Below, one piece after another: positions 17,083 to 26,402 of a stretch of 64,000 nt of DNA (within the stretch, counting starts at the first letter, position 1; each line of letters opens with the position of its first letter). The notes below the pieces were generated by a model. That model saw only the letters and a list, made by a program, of their open reading frames with translations, did not search any database and had not been told where the DNA came from. The stretch spans positions 1 to 64,000 of the forward strand of contig JAKSJD010000009.1 of the NCBI GenBank assembly GCA_024398435.1. The letters are read 5' to 3'. Source of the stretch: Bacteroidaceae bacterium (GTDB lineage Bacteria > Bacteroidota > Bacteroidia > Bacteroidales > Bacteroidaceae). The translations under genes were made by a program, and so were the position numbers.

Positions 17083-18243
17083 CTACTGGTTTCCGAGAAC
17101 CATTTCACCCGTAATAATACATTTTGTAATGGAAGAATAAGTCGCTATTCTCGGAGGATGAGAAGCAGAACGATTGCGAGACTCCAAATCGGCAAGAATC
17201 TCCTTGAACGAGAAAACATCAGTGTCGTAAAGCACATAATCATACTTTTCAGCACAGTTCTCAACCGTATCATACGAAAGGCCGTAATGCTCACACAAAG
17301 ACACTATGGCTTCGGTATTGGCATTGGCACTCTTTATCAGGAAACGATTAGCCTGCATATAATAGATATCAGGCCGATCCTTCGAGAACAGCCCCTTTGT
17401 CTTTCTTGCCAAATACTCGAAAACGCCCTTCAAATAAATCGCACTCTTAATAGGAATTGAAAGCAACAGCCCATAGTGACCAAAATGCTTCTTGAAGAAT
17501 ATGAACATTGCCTGATAGAACACATACACATAACGGTAGGTATTCTTGTGCGTACTCTCGCCCTTATAATGGAGAATCGGAGTTGGCAGATAATAGTTTT
17601 GCTTACCTGTCTTCAGCATTCGGTACGACAAATCAATGTCCTCGCCATACATAAAGAACTGCTCATCCAACAAGCCACATTCGTCAAGCACTGAACGGCG
17701 AATAAACATACAAGCTCCAGAAATAATATCTATCGGATTCTGTTCATCGGCATCAAGAAAGCCCATGTGGTATCTTCCGAATACACGGCTTTTAGGGAAC
17801 GCTTTGCACAAACCACTCATCTTACAGAAGGCAGTGAAAGGAGTCGGAACTCCTCGGCGAGATTCAGGGGCAAAGCTTCCGTCTTGGTTCAGCATCCGAA
17901 CTCCAGTGGCTCCTATTTCTGCATTGGAATCGAGCAAATGAATACAATCGCGGAAGAAATCCTCACCAACAATCGTATCTGGATTCAGCAATACTACGTA
18001 TTCGCCTTCAGACATTCCTATCGCCTTATTATTGGCTTTGGCAAAACCAACATTCTCTTTGTTTTCGATAAACTTGACATCAGGATAGAGCCCCCTTAAA
18101 TAGGCAACGCTCCCATCGCTGCTATCATTATCTACCACGAGCACTTCGCCTTCAATTCCAGAGAGCGACCTCTCTACAGACCGAAGACATTGCTCAAGAT
18201 AATACTTGACGTTGTAGTTGACTATGACAACAGAGACCTTCAT
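17083..18243 (-). CDS. Family 2 glycosyltransferase (rhamnosyltransferase-like)
   Basis: A 386-aa GT-A enzyme. It shows SVVIVNYNVKYYLEQCLRS at the start, VVDNDSSDGS (nucleotide binding), LLNPDT as the metal-binding motif, and GACMFIRRSVLDECGLLDEQ before the acceptor part. A basic hydrophobic stretch near 265-285 may bind the membrane. It probably transfers a sugar to a lipid-linked or cell-wall glycan in the cytoplasm; donor and acceptor cannot be read from sequence. Last gene of recR-membrane protein-GT2. Confidence 0.9.
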   Translation of the reverse strand: MKVSVVIVNYNVKYYLEQCLRSVERSLSGIEGEVLVVDNDSSDGSVAYLRGLYPDVKFIENKENVGFAKANNKAIGMSEGEYVVLLNPDTIVGEDFFRDCIHLLDSNAEIGATGVRMLNQDGSFAPESRRGVPTPFTAFCKMSGLCKAFPKSRVFGRYHMGFLDADEQNPIDIISGACMFIRRSVLDECGLLDEQFFMYGEDIDLSYRMLKTGKQNYYLPTPILHYKGESTHKNTYRYVYVFYQAMFIFFKKHFGHYGLLLSIPIKSAIYLKGVFEYLARKTKGLFSKDRPDIYYMQANRFLIKSANANTEAIVSLCEHYGLSYDTVENCAEKYDYVLYDTDVFSFKEILADLESRNRSASHPPRIATYSSITKCIITGEMVLGNQ

Positions 18244-18254
18244 TATCAGCTATT

Positions 18255-18755
18255 CTATGAGTTCAACGAGTCATTGGAAGGGATATCCGTTTCTGGTTGC
18301 TCTTCATCTCTCATTTCGAGATAGTTCATGATCTTATCTTCTGATGGAAGGCAGAAGAATGAGGCAACCAAGGCAATGCATGCGCAAAGCAAACCAGTGG
18401 AATCCATTAGCAAGAAATAAGCAACAATACCATACGCAATGCACAAAAGAAGGATTGCCAATCGCAACAAGCTCCAGGTATGATACGAATTCAAAGCCTC
18501 ATCCTGATTCATCCGTCGAAGGCCAAAACGAGTGTTGAGAGCAAACAACTTCAATGCCAAAGGCACACAAACAATCACCAGCAACACGTTCACTACATTC
18601 ATGCAATACTCAGTATTGGAATAGTTTTCGGTCACCAACAACCCATTTGGAATTACATTTGTCTCACCTAAGACAAACAATATAATTGCAATAAGCCATA
18701 GTGAGCAAAACTCAACTATGAGAAATCGCAATAGTTTTTTTATTCTAGCATTCAT
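18255..18755 (-). CDS. Membrane protein of unknown function, 166 aa
   Basis: Four hydrophobic segments are visible, at about 10-30, 50-75, 95-120 and 120-140, with a polar acidic tail rich in Glu, Asp and Ser. No known domain was recognised. A longer reading from GTG at 18791 is possible, but the ATG at 18755 has AAGG upstream. It also overlaps the stop of a 13-codon Met-Cys ORF (18793-18754), which suggests coupled translation. It sits between recR and the GT2 gene, as in other Bacteroidales as far as I recall. Confidence 0.75.
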   Translation of the reverse strand: MNARIKKLLRFLIVEFCSLWLIAIILFVLGETNVIPNGLLVTENYSNTEYCMNVVNVLLVIVCVPLALKLFALNTRFGLRRMNQDEALNSYHTWSLLRLAILLLCIAYGIVAYFLLMDSTGLLCACIALVASFFCLPSEDKIMNYLEMRDEEQPETDIPSNDSLNS

Positions 18756-18786
18756 AAATACCTTACTGTCAAGTGCGCAAAATTCG

Positions 18787-18815
18787 CACACATTATTTAT
18801 TTATTATTATATATA
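18787..18815 (-). promoter_or_regulatory. Dispersed AATAATGTGT element, copy 6 (no CGCGCG part)
   Basis: The minus strand reads an A/T-only stretch ending AATAATGTGTG. The ATG (18793) opens a 13-codon Met-Cys ORF whose TGA overlaps the ATG of the membrane-protein gene. Confidence 0.5.
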
Positions 18816-18827
18816 GGAAATGATTTT

Positions 18828-19451
18828 CTACCTCGGTCCCGCATCAAAAAGCACTCGGTTTGCTATCGAGCGACCAAGTGTCACCTCATCCGTATATTGC
18901 AACTCATCATTCACCGACAAGCCTCTGGCAAGAACCGTAAGCTTTAGGTTACTGAATCCAGAGAGTTTCCGATAAATATAGAAATTGGTAGTGTCGCCTT
19001 CCATTGTCGAGCTCAAAGCAAGGATAACCTCACCGACATGCCCTTCAGCAACTCTATCCACCAAGCTCTGTATTTCAAGGTCAGAAGGACCTATGCCATC
19101 AAGAGGACTTATCACACCACCGAGAACATGATAAAGTCCATGAAACTGAGTAGTAGCCTCAATAGCCATCACATCCTGAATATTCTCTACCACACAAATT
19201 TGAGACGCGTCCCTTTCTGGGTTAGCACATATATCACACACTTCCGAGTCGGAAATATTGTGGCAAACCCTACAATAGCGGACATTATGTCTGAGGTCGC
19301 TAAGAGCACTGCACAACGAATCCACATTCTGCACATCCAAGCGCAATTGATGAAGCACCAATCGCAATGCCGTTTTGCGACCGATACCAGGCAACTTAGA
19401 AAACTCATCTACTGCCCTTTCAAACAACTGCGATGAAAAACGCTGATCCAT
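18828..19451 (-). CDS. recR: Recombination mediator RecR
   Basis: A 207-aa protein starting [28 protein letters not shown], which has the helix-hairpin-helix. The zinc finger follows ([16 protein letters not shown]), then the Toprim domain ([14 protein letters not shown]) and the Walker-like C-terminus. It loads RecA at gaps with RecF and RecO. A longer reading from 19490 is rejected because the promoter box at 19478-19485 lies inside it. Confidence 0.95.
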   Translation of the reverse strand: MDQRFSSQLFERAVDEFSKLPGIGRKTALRLVLHQLRLDVQNVDSLCSALSDLRHNVRYCRVCHNISDSEVCDICANPERDASQICVVENIQDVMAIEATTQFHGLYHVLGGVISPLDGIGPSDLEIQSLVDRVAEGHVGEVILALSSTMEGDTTNFYIYRKLSGFSNLKLTVLARGLSVNDELQYTDEVTLGRSIANRVLFDAGPR

Positions 19452-19477
19452 ATCAGTACTCACTTTGTAATACGTGG

Positions 19478-19485
19478 CAAAGATA
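19478..19485 (-). promoter_or_regulatory. Promoter -7 box for recR
   Basis: The minus strand reads TATCTTTG, 27 bp upstream of the preferred ATG. No good upstream half was seen. The rest of the 467-bp divergent gap 19452-19918 is A/T-rich, with the HU promoter and leader hairpin at its right end. Confidence 0.6.
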
Positions 19486-19731
19486 GTCATTTTTCACAAA
19501 CTACGAAAATTAACACACGAATAAAACGCAAAACTAACTTATCTCCGACATAATATCATCTAAAACGACACTGTCAAATTAAAATTATCACACATAGTAA
19601 CGGAATAGACAACTCTAAAGGAACAATGCAGAAAAAACACTTTACAAATATAAAATCCGACGCTAAAACATAGTAAATCAGGCACAAAACAATAAAAAAT
19701 CTAATAAAAACATCATTTTTTCGCAAAAAAA

Positions 19732-19764
19732 TTTGGAGCGTATTATAAAAACTTACTATCTTTG
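19732..19764 (+). promoter_or_regulatory. Promoter for HU-like gene at 19919
   Basis: TTTG (19732-19735), 21 bp, TATCTTTG (19757-19764). Transcription should begin near 19771, leaving a leader of about 150 nt. Confidence 0.82.
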
Positions 19765-19766
19765 CA

Positions 19767-19836
19767 CTACACCTTTAGAAAAAAAGCTCTAGAAAATAAA
19801 AAAATTATATCTAGAGAAAAAATAAAAAAGGTGTAG
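19767..19836 (+). promoter_or_regulatory. Nested hairpin at the 5' end of the HU mRNA
   Basis: CTACACCTTT (19767-19776) pairs with AAAGGTGTAG (19827-19836), and inside it CTCTAGA (19787-19793) pairs with TCTAGAG (19810-19816). The unpaired parts are almost all A. The outer arm begins at or next to the expected transcription start. Confidence 0.7.
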
Positions 19837-19918
19837 ATGAAAATAAAATAAAAGTGTAGAAGAAAAAGAATGAAGATGTACAAGCAATTGCAAGTTCTTC
19901 GTTCAAAGTCAGGAAATA

Positions 19919-20299
19919 ATGAGTATACGCTATAGATTGACCCAACTTAAAGACAACATCAGTTCGAAGCCAAAGAAAGGATATTACGCACAAGTTGTCA
20001 CAAAAGGCACAGTTGACACAGAGACTTTGTGTCAGCACATTGCTTCAAGTTGTTCACTCACAAGTGCAGACATGGGTGCTGCACTTATTGCGTTATCTCA
20101 GCACATCCAAGGATATCTTCTCGACGGATACAACGTTCATCTCGATGGTATTGGAACTTTCTCTCTTTCGGCCGAATCACGAATCGTTGACAAAGAGGAA
20201 GACATACACGCTCAGTCAGTGGCAGTGAAGAGCATCAATTTCCGCTCTTCCGTTCAACTGAAGAAAGCTATGAAGAAAGCAAAGTTCACAAGAGCTTAA
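19919..20299 (+). CDS. HU-related DNA-binding protein, 126 aa
   Basis: This belongs to the longer HU-related class common in Bacteroides. The N-terminal extension (YRLTQLKDNISSKPKKGYYAQ) precedes the HU-like core with helices around residues 35-65 and YNVHLDGIGTFSLS. The basic C-terminus ends FRSSVQLKKAMKKAKF. It binds DNA without strong sequence preference in known relatives. AGGAAATA lies just before the ATG. It has its own promoter and a long structured leader, so its level is probably controlled after transcription starts (inference). Confidence 0.88.
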   Translation: MSIRYRLTQLKDNISSKPKKGYYAQVVTKGTVDTETLCQHIASSCSLTSADMGAALIALSQHIQGYLLDGYNVHLDGIGTFSLSAESRIVDKEEDIHAQSVAVKSINFRSSVQLKKAMKKAKFTRA

Positions 20300-20431
20300 T
20301 CAAGTTCAAGTGGAAAAAAGCAATTAAGTACTCACCAATATCAAAAAGACGTTTACCTAACAAACAGATAATTCAAACAATAACAAGCAGATAATTCAAA
20401 AAGTATTAACTAAATAATTGAAACATTAAGT

Positions 20432-20920
20432 ATGAAAAGAAATCTTATTCTCGGCTTAGCAATCGTTTCAGCACTTGCATTCGTTTCATGTAAGTCAACA
20501 GAAAGCAGCTACAAGAAAGCTTATGAAAAGGCAAAAGCACAGGAGCAGACTCAGCAGCAGACTGCAGAACCTATCCAGGTAACTCCTGTTGTCACTCCAG
20601 TACAGACAGTTACTCCAGTTCAGGCAGCACCTGCTGAAGATAATTCAGGTCTTCGTTCAGAACGTCTTACAGCCATGAATGGTGGCGCAATCAAGGCATA
20701 CAACGTTGTTTGCGGTTCATTCAAGAGCCTCGACAATGCCAACAATCTCTGCAGCACACTCAAGAACAAGGGTTATGCAGCTGTTGTTGCCCAAAATCCA
20801 GAAACAGGTATGTATCGCGTTATTGCAACCTCTTCAGATACAAAGTCAGATGCAGTTTCAACTCGCGACAAGCTTCGCGGAACTTATCCTGACGCATGGT
20901 TGCTTTATCGCGCACAGTAA
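20432..20920 (+). CDS. SPOR-domain lipoprotein, 162 aa
   Basis: A lipoprotein signal ends with the lipobox VSC (Cys20). A Gln/Pro/Val/Thr-rich linker (about 35-72) follows, with repeated VTPV. The last 75 residues form a SPOR domain (YNVVCGSFKSLDNANNLCSTLKN in two parts, and YRVIATSS). SPOR domains bind denuded glycan strands of septal peptidoglycan, so it likely acts at the cell envelope during division. It lies 130 bp after the HU-like gene, and the gap contains a 23-bp-spaced duplication of CAGATAATTCAAA. Confidence 0.88.
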   Translation: MKRNLILGLAIVSALAFVSCKSTESSYKKAYEKAKAQEQTQQQTAEPIQVTPVVTPVQTVTPVQAAPAEDNSGLRSERLTAMNGGAIKAYNVVCGSFKSLDNANNLCSTLKNKGYAAVVAQNPETGMYRVIATSSDTKSDAVSTRDKLRGTYPDAWLLYRAQ

Positions 20921-20933
20921 GAAAAGAAATAGT

Positions 20934-20955
20934 GTTCTGCCAATTGTGGCAGAAC
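20934..20955 (+). terminator. Hairpin after SPOR lipoprotein gene
   Basis: GTTCTGCC and GGCAGAAC form an 8-bp perfect stem with a six-base loop 14 bp past the stop. There is no T tract, so it may stabilise the mRNA end rather than terminate. Confidence 0.5.
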
Positions 20956-21042
20956 GTCTAATGTTGTGTTTTCAATCAGCTTAGTTTAAGCACATTTTAA
21001 TTTCTTTTTGGTAAGTGAGAATAATGTAAGAATTATCTCAGG

Positions 21043-21079
21043 CGGTCGCCAGTTGTGAAACTCGCGACCGTATTTTTTT
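21043..21079 (+). terminator. Rho-independent terminator
   Basis: CGGTCGC (21043-21049) pairs with GCGACCG (21064-21070), followed by TATTTTTTT. It ends the HU / SPOR lipoprotein transcript; 20921-21257 holds no gene. Confidence 0.82.
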
Positions 21080-21222
21080 GACCGATTTTTCGAATCGAGC
21101 TTACTAATATATTCTTTTTAAAAACAGTTCCCTAAAATAAAAAACGGCTGAAAACACACACGCCAATGGCCGCAAACAAACAAATTTAGTTAAATTCTTG
21201 CTTTTTTGCCAAAAATTTTTTA

Positions 21223-21230
21223 TATCTTTG
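21223..21230 (+). promoter_or_regulatory. Promoter -7 box for the starch-synthase-like gene
   Basis: TATCTTTG followed by CATATT, 28 bp before the ATG at 21258. A CTTG lies 22 bp upstream. Confidence 0.65.
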
Positions 21231-21257
21231 CATATTAAATTCTTTAAAGATACATAA

Positions 21258-22070
21258 ATGAAAGCGAAGAAAGTATTGTTCATCACTTCCGAAATGGTAC
21301 CATTCGTACCAGAGTCTCCACGTTCATTGCGCGGCAGATTCATGCCTCAGGCTATCCAAGAGCTTGGTCATGAAATACGTACATTCTCTCCAAAATGGGG
21401 AATCATCAATGAGCGCAGAAATCAACTTCACGAAGTGATACGCCTTTCCGGTATGAATCTCATCATCGACGACACCGATCACCCTCTGATCATCAAGGTT
21501 GCATCGATTCTGTCGGCTCGCATGCAGATTTATTTCATTGACAACGACGAGTTCTTCCTCCACAAAGGATTGCTTGCAGACGAAAACGGCAACGAATATC
21601 CAGAAAATGGAGAAAGAGCCATCTTCTATGCAAGAGGCGTTCTCGAAACTATGAAGAAGCTAAGATGGGTGCCTGACGTGATTCATTGTCATGGTTGGGC
21701 TACAGCTTTAGCTCCTCTCTACATCAAGAAAGCCTATCAAGACGAACCTTCATTCTGCGATGCAAAAGTCGTGTTCTCTGTATCTGAAAAGGAATTTGAG
21801 GCTGACCTGGGCAAACATTTGCTCGATATCATTCCGTTCAAGGGTATCAAGACAAAGGACTATTCCGACATTTGCACAGACAAGTGTACATTCGAAGACC
21901 TTTCCAAGATTGCCATCAAGTTCTCCGACGGAGTAATCGTCGACAACAAGGAAGTTCCAGAATGTCTGATTGAATATGCAAAATCAACAAATAAGCCAAT
22001 CCTTGAGCCTATTGATGAAGAAGCAATTCCACAAGCATACAGCGACTTCTACGACTCATTGATGGAATGA
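21258..22070 (+). CDS. Glycogen/starch synthase N-terminal-domain protein, 270 aa
   Basis: It resembles the N-terminal half of GT5 glycogen synthase (VLFITSEMVPF at residues 6-16, then a conserved HCHGWATALAPLYIKKAY region near 145). The C-terminal nucleotide-sugar half is absent: the protein is 270 aa against roughly 470 for GlgA. The KVGGLADV-type ADP-glucose loop is not present near the start. It may be a non-catalytic or divergent protein. As I recall, short versions next to DUF4270 are frequent in Bacteroidales. The real glycogen synthase in the window is the GT3 gene at 26403. Confidence 0.8.
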   Translation: MKAKKVLFITSEMVPFVPESPRSLRGRFMPQAIQELGHEIRTFSPKWGIINERRNQLHEVIRLSGMNLIIDDTDHPLIIKVASILSARMQIYFIDNDEFFLHKGLLADENGNEYPENGERAIFYARGVLETMKKLRWVPDVIHCHGWATALAPLYIKKAYQDEPSFCDAKVVFSVSEKEFEADLGKHLLDIIPFKGIKTKDYSDICTDKCTFEDLSKIAIKFSDGVIVDNKEVPECLIEYAKSTNKPILEPIDEEAIPQAYSDFYDSLME

Positions 22071-22127
22071 TTGAACAGCAAAGTTTGTAACTGACAGAAT
22101 TGTTCTAATAAAGTTGACAAATTCGAC

Positions 22128-23516
22128 ATGAAAATGCAAACAAATATAAAATTCTTTATTGCCTCGATGCTTTGCATGGCAGCAGTAGTGACGGCATGCG
22201 ATGATGACACAAACACTCTGGGAAGCGCAATGATGCCTATCACCGACTTGGTAAGCAAGGAAAGCAAAATATACTATGTTGATACAGAATCCTATTCAGC
22301 TGGTGATTCCGTATTGGCACGCACTACAATGTCGTACCTCGGCCGATTTACCGACCCTGAAACCGGCACAATCATCAAGTCCGACTTCTTGGCACAGTTC
22401 CATTGCATAGAGGACTTTGCATTCCCTGATTCTGTATTGAACAACAATATCACATCAGCCGAGATTCGCCTCTATGTAAACAATTTCATCGGCGACTCAC
22501 TCACCTCATTCAAGCTCAACGTATATCCATTGAATAAGGTAATGAATCCTGATCAGGACTACTATACCAACATCAATCCTCTGCAATATTGCGATGTAAA
22601 TGCAGCACCAATTGCCGAGAAGTGGTACACTCTGTCCGACCGAACTATTCAGGACGAATCAAGATGGAAATCCGATTATTACAACAACATCCACATACCT
22701 CTCCCACGCGAAATCGGTCAGGCCATCTACGATCTCTATCGCAAATCTCCTGAAACATTCAGCAATTCAGAGACATGGATCAACAGCGGCCTCGTAGGTT
22801 CAAAAGGATTCTATTTCAAGCTTGAAAGCGGAGATGGAGCTTTGGCTTATATAGATATCGCCCAGTTCATCCTCAATTTCCGCTACTATGACCAAGAACT
22901 TGAGAAAGACACAGCAGGTACTTGCCAATTTGCAGCTACAGAGGAAGTAATTCAGGCTACACGATTCGAGAACTCAAATCTCGACAAGCTCCTTGCCGAT
23001 AAGAGCGCAACATACCTCAAGAGTCCTGCAGGCATCTTCACACTTGCAACATTACCAGCAGATCAATTGAGCAAGAGCGACACAATCAACACTGCAAAGA
23101 TCATGTTCACAAGATACAATGATGTTGTAGAAAGCGGATTCAAGCTCAGCATTCCAAAGAGTCTGCTTATGGTTCGCCTCGACGACTATCTCAACGGCTA
23201 CTTTGAGAAATACAAGGTGTGTGACAACTACACTTCTTATCTTGCATCATTCAACAGTAAAACGAACACATACGAGTTCAACAACATTGCCCACATACTC
23301 AATATCATGATGGAAGAGAAGAAGAACGGAACTGCCAGTGAAAACTACAACAAGGTGCTTCTCATTCCTGTTGAACCTACATACGATTCAAACACAGCTA
23401 TAACCGGCAATCTTGTAAAACTCTGTCACGACTTCTCAATGACAAGTGCTCGTCTCGTAGGTGGAGAAAGCGACAAGGTGAAACTCGAAATCATCTACAG
23501 TAAGTTCAACAAGTAA
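22128..23516 (+). CDS. DUF4270 outer-membrane lipoprotein
   Basis: A 462-aa lipoprotein: signal with lipobox TAC at residue 24 (VVTACDDD), then the DUF4270 pattern (LGSAMMP, IYYVDTESYSAGDSVLART, and SYLGRFTDPETGTIIKSDFL in part). The rest is beta-rich with YVNNFIGDSLTSFKLNVYPL. Function of the family is unknown. It follows the GT5-like gene by 57 bp and ends at a terminator. Confidence 0.88.
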   Translation: MKMQTNIKFFIASMLCMAAVVTACDDDTNTLGSAMMPITDLVSKESKIYYVDTESYSAGDSVLARTTMSYLGRFTDPETGTIIKSDFLAQFHCIEDFAFPDSVLNNNITSAEIRLYVNNFIGDSLTSFKLNVYPLNKVMNPDQDYYTNINPLQYCDVNAAPIAEKWYTLSDRTIQDESRWKSDYYNNIHIPLPREIGQAIYDLYRKSPETFSNSETWINSGLVGSKGFYFKLESGDGALAYIDIAQFILNFRYYDQELEKDTAGTCQFAATEEVIQATRFENSNLDKLLADKSATYLKSPAGIFTLATLPADQLSKSDTINTAKIMFTRYNDVVESGFKLSIPKSLLMVRLDDYLNGYFEKYKVCDNYTSYLASFNSKTNTYEFNNIAHILNIMMEEKKNGTASENYNKVLLIPVEPTYDSNTAITGNLVKLCHDFSMTSARLVGGESDKVKLEIIYSKFNK

Positions 23517-23544
23517 TAGCGACCATATAATCCATTCAACATAC

Positions 23545-23578
23545 AAAGGAAGAATTTCATGAGAGTTCTTCCTTTTTT
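23545..23578 (+). terminator. Rho-independent terminator after DUF4270 gene
   Basis: AAAGGAAGAA (23545-23554) pairs perfectly with TTCTTCCTTT (23566-23575), followed by TTT. It is 30 bp past the stop. Confidence 0.88.
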
Positions 23579-23622
23579 CATTTTATATAAAAACAGAATG
23601 GATAGTTACAATGAAAAACATC

Positions 23623-23710
23623 GCGGTTCTCGGCTCAATTATTAGCGGTTCATGAGGTCATTTCCCGCGGTTCGTGACCCAATTATTAGCGGTTCGTGAG
23701 GTCATTTCTA
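23623..23710 (+). repeat. 22-bp tandem repeat array B1 (four units)
   Basis: GCGGTTC begins at 23623, 23645, 23667 and 23689, exactly 22 bp apart. Units 1 and 3 end in CAATTATTA; units 2 and 4 contain GAGGTCATTTC, so two unit types alternate. It lies in the 304-bp convergent gap between the DUF4270 gene and glgP. Confidence 0.93.
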
Positions 23711-23740
23711 TATAGTAATTGAAAGGTGCACAAATACAAT

Positions 23741-23771
23741 AATGGCAACACTCGGAATGAATGCTGCCATT
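23741..23771 (-). terminator. Likely terminator after glycogen phosphorylase gene
   Basis: On the minus strand AATGGCA (23771-23765) pairs with TGCCATT (23747-23741), followed by ATTGTATTTG. The T tract is weak. Confidence 0.45.
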
Positions 23772-23820
23772 ATCACGATTTATGTAGTATGACGCTTATA
23801 GCGCCAAATACCAATACGAA

Positions 23821-26388
23821 TTAGTTGAACCACTTAACATAGCAGAAGTCCTGACGATGAGGAAGGTCTGCATTCTTTGGATACATACGGTAAGCCACCT
23901 TGAAATCGCCTGCAGTTGGAGTTGAGTGAGTTCCTTCGAATGTATAGAGATTGCCTTCACGAGCAACTACATTGAGAGGTTCTACCTGACAAACGTGTAC
24001 CTTACCTTCATCATCTGCCTGAAGTGTAACGATTTCAAGTCCGACAGCATCGTCGAGACCTTGCTCATCGATCACATAGCGAACCTTATATTCCTTACCA
24101 CTTTCAACATTACCTGCAACCAAGTCAGGGTCCTTCTCTACACTTACTACATTGATTGCATCCCAACGTTCTGCAACAAGTTCCTTCCAACGAGCAATTT
24201 CGCGAACCTTCTGGAAATTGTCTGCCTGGAGCCATTTGCTTCGTTCTGCAAGTTTTCCATAGAACTTGCTGTAATAGTCGTCGAGCTGGCGCTTCATAGT
24301 GTAATGAGGAGCAATCTGAGCAATTGAGTTCTTCACTGTACGAATCCAACCTTCGCTATATCCCTTCTCATTCTGTCCATAGTAGAGAGGAAGAATTTCG
24401 TTTTCGAGAAGATAATAGATAGTAGCAGCATCGAGTTGGTCTTGCTGATCCTGATTCTGATAAGTTCTCTTCTCTGTAAGAGCCCAACCAGCACCTTCGC
24501 GATAGCCTTCGAGCCACCAACCATCAAGTACAGAAAGATTGACAACACCATTCATCAAAGCCTTTTCGCCTGAAGTACCAGAAGCTTCAAGAGGACGAGT
24601 TGGAGTGTTCATCCAGATATCAACACCTGATACCAATCGACGGGCAAGCTTCATGTCATAGTTCTCAAGGAAGATAATCTTGCCAAGGAATTCTGGGCGA
24701 CGGCTGATTTCGTAGATCTTCTTAATCAAGCCTTGTCCGCCACCATCGTGTGGGTGAGCCTTTCCTGCAAAGAGGAACTGAACAGGATACTTAGGATTGT
24801 TGACAATCTTTGCCAAACGATCGAGGTCGCTGAAGAGAAGATGAGCTCTCTTGTATGTAGCAAAACGACGTGCAAAACCGATAGTCAAAGCATCTGGAGA
24901 AATCTTATTGAGAATGCTTACGATGCGTGATGGGTCGCCTTGATTCTTAATCCAATCCTCACGGAATGCCTGCTTAATATAGTTAATAAGCTTTACCTTG
25001 AGTTCCTTACGAGTCTTCCAGATTTCCTCATCTGGCACATTGTAGATACTCTCCCAAAGCTTTGCATTGCTCTGGTCGTGATAGTACGACTTATCGAAAT
25101 ACTTTCCGTAGAGTTCTTTCCATTCTGTTGCACTCCAAGTTGGGAAGTGAACACCATTTGTTACATAACCTACATTGTCAAGTTCCTCTGGGAAGTAGCC
25201 CTTCCAAATACCAGCGAACATATCCTTGGAAACCTTTCCGTGGAGCCAACTTACACCATTTACCCATGAGCAAGTATTGCAAGCAAATGTTGACATACAG
25301 AAACGTTCGCCCTTATCTTCTGGATTGACGCGTCCCATTCCCATGAATTCGTCCCATGTGATGCCGAGCTGCTGAGGATAGCTACTCATATACTTGCCGA
25401 AGAGACCTTCGTCGAAATAGTCGTGACCTGCTGGCACTGGAGTGTGAACTGTATAGAGAGAAGAAGAACGGACAATTTCCACTGCCTCAACAAATGAGAA
25501 GCCCTGCTTTACATAATCAACGAGACGCTGAACGTTGCAAAGAGCTGCATGACCTTCGTTGCAGTGGTAGATATCTTTCTTGATACCGAGTTTCTGCAAT
25601 GTGAGCACACCACCGATACCAAGAAGTATTTCCTGCTTCAAACGGTTTTCCCAGTCACCACCATAGAGTGAGTGTGTGATTGAACGATCCCATTCAGAGT
25701 TGAGTTCATTGTCTGTATCGAGAAGGTAAAGCTTCACGCGACCTACGTTCACTCTCCAAACGAATGCATGAACAGTATAGTTGTTGTAAGGAACATCAAC
25801 TACAACTGGAACGCCATTCTCATCAACCTCACGAACGATAGGAAGCTGTGCAAAGTTCTGTGCTTCATAGTTAGCCACCTGCTGACCGTCCATTGAAAGT
25901 GTCTGAGTGAAATATCCGAAACGATAAAGGAAACCAACTGCACACATATCTACGTTTGAGTCGGATGCTTCCTTAATATAGTCGCCTGCAAGGATGCCGA
26001 GACCACCTGAATAAATCTTCAGTACATGGTTCAAGCCATATTCCATACAAAGGTAAGCCACAGAAGGACGAGAAGTGTCAGGCTTAACGTCCATATACTC
26101 GCGGAATTCCTTATAAACGGCATTCATCTGAGCCATGAAAGCCTCATCCTTTGCCTTTTGTTCGAGTTTCTTATAGTTGATTCGTGAAAGAAGCAGCACT
26201 GGGTTCTGATTTGTTGACTTCCAAAGTCCTTCGTCCAATGCCTTGTAGAGTTCCTTAGCTTCATGACTCCAAGCCCACCACATATTGTGTGCCATCTCAT
26301 CGAGCGGCTGAAGTGGTGCAGGAATTGCCGTGTTTACTGTAACATCTCTCCAATTGGGAGTGTTAGCATTACATGCTTTTAACATCAT
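23821..26388 (-). CDS. glgP: Alpha-glucan (glycogen) phosphorylase, GT35
   Basis: An 855-aa phosphorylase of the shorter bacterial type, releasing glucose-1-phosphate from glycogen or maltodextrin. It shows [25 protein letters not shown] in parts near residue 100, HCNEGHAA, a conserved [12 protein letters not shown] stretch, and the C-terminal [17 protein letters not shown] segment that binds the cofactor phosphate. Its start is 14 bp after the glycogen synthase stop, so synthesis and breakdown genes are co-transcribed. Confidence 0.94.
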   Translation of the reverse strand: MMLKACNANTPNWRDVTVNTAIPAPLQPLDEMAHNMWWAWSHEAKELYKALDEGLWKSTNQNPVLLLSRINYKKLEQKAKDEAFMAQMNAVYKEFREYMDVKPDTSRPSVAYLCMEYGLNHVLKIYSGGLGILAGDYIKEASDSNVDMCAVGFLYRFGYFTQTLSMDGQQVANYEAQNFAQLPIVREVDENGVPVVVDVPYNNYTVHAFVWRVNVGRVKLYLLDTDNELNSEWDRSITHSLYGGDWENRLKQEILLGIGGVLTLQKLGIKKDIYHCNEGHAALCNVQRLVDYVKQGFSFVEAVEIVRSSSLYTVHTPVPAGHDYFDEGLFGKYMSSYPQQLGITWDEFMGMGRVNPEDKGERFCMSTFACNTCSWVNGVSWLHGKVSKDMFAGIWKGYFPEELDNVGYVTNGVHFPTWSATEWKELYGKYFDKSYYHDQSNAKLWESIYNVPDEEIWKTRKELKVKLINYIKQAFREDWIKNQGDPSRIVSILNKISPDALTIGFARRFATYKRAHLLFSDLDRLAKIVNNPKYPVQFLFAGKAHPHDGGGQGLIKKIYEISRRPEFLGKIIFLENYDMKLARRLVSGVDIWMNTPTRPLEASGTSGEKALMNGVVNLSVLDGWWLEGYREGAGWALTEKRTYQNQDQQDQLDAATIYYLLENEILPLYYGQNEKGYSEGWIRTVKNSIAQIAPHYTMKRQLDDYYSKFYGKLAERSKWLQADNFQKVREIARWKELVAERWDAINVVSVEKDPDLVAGNVESGKEYKVRYVIDEQGLDDAVGLEIVTLQADDEGKVHVCQVEPLNVVAREGNLYTFEGTHSTPTAGDFKVAYRMYPKNADLPHRQDFCYVKWFN

Positions 26389-26402
26389 AATTACAATCTT
26401 TT

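Noticed and set aside
23623-23710. Tandem arrays could be read as small CRISPR arrays
   Set aside because: Units are contiguous with no unique spacers, the period is 22 bp, and no cas genes are present.
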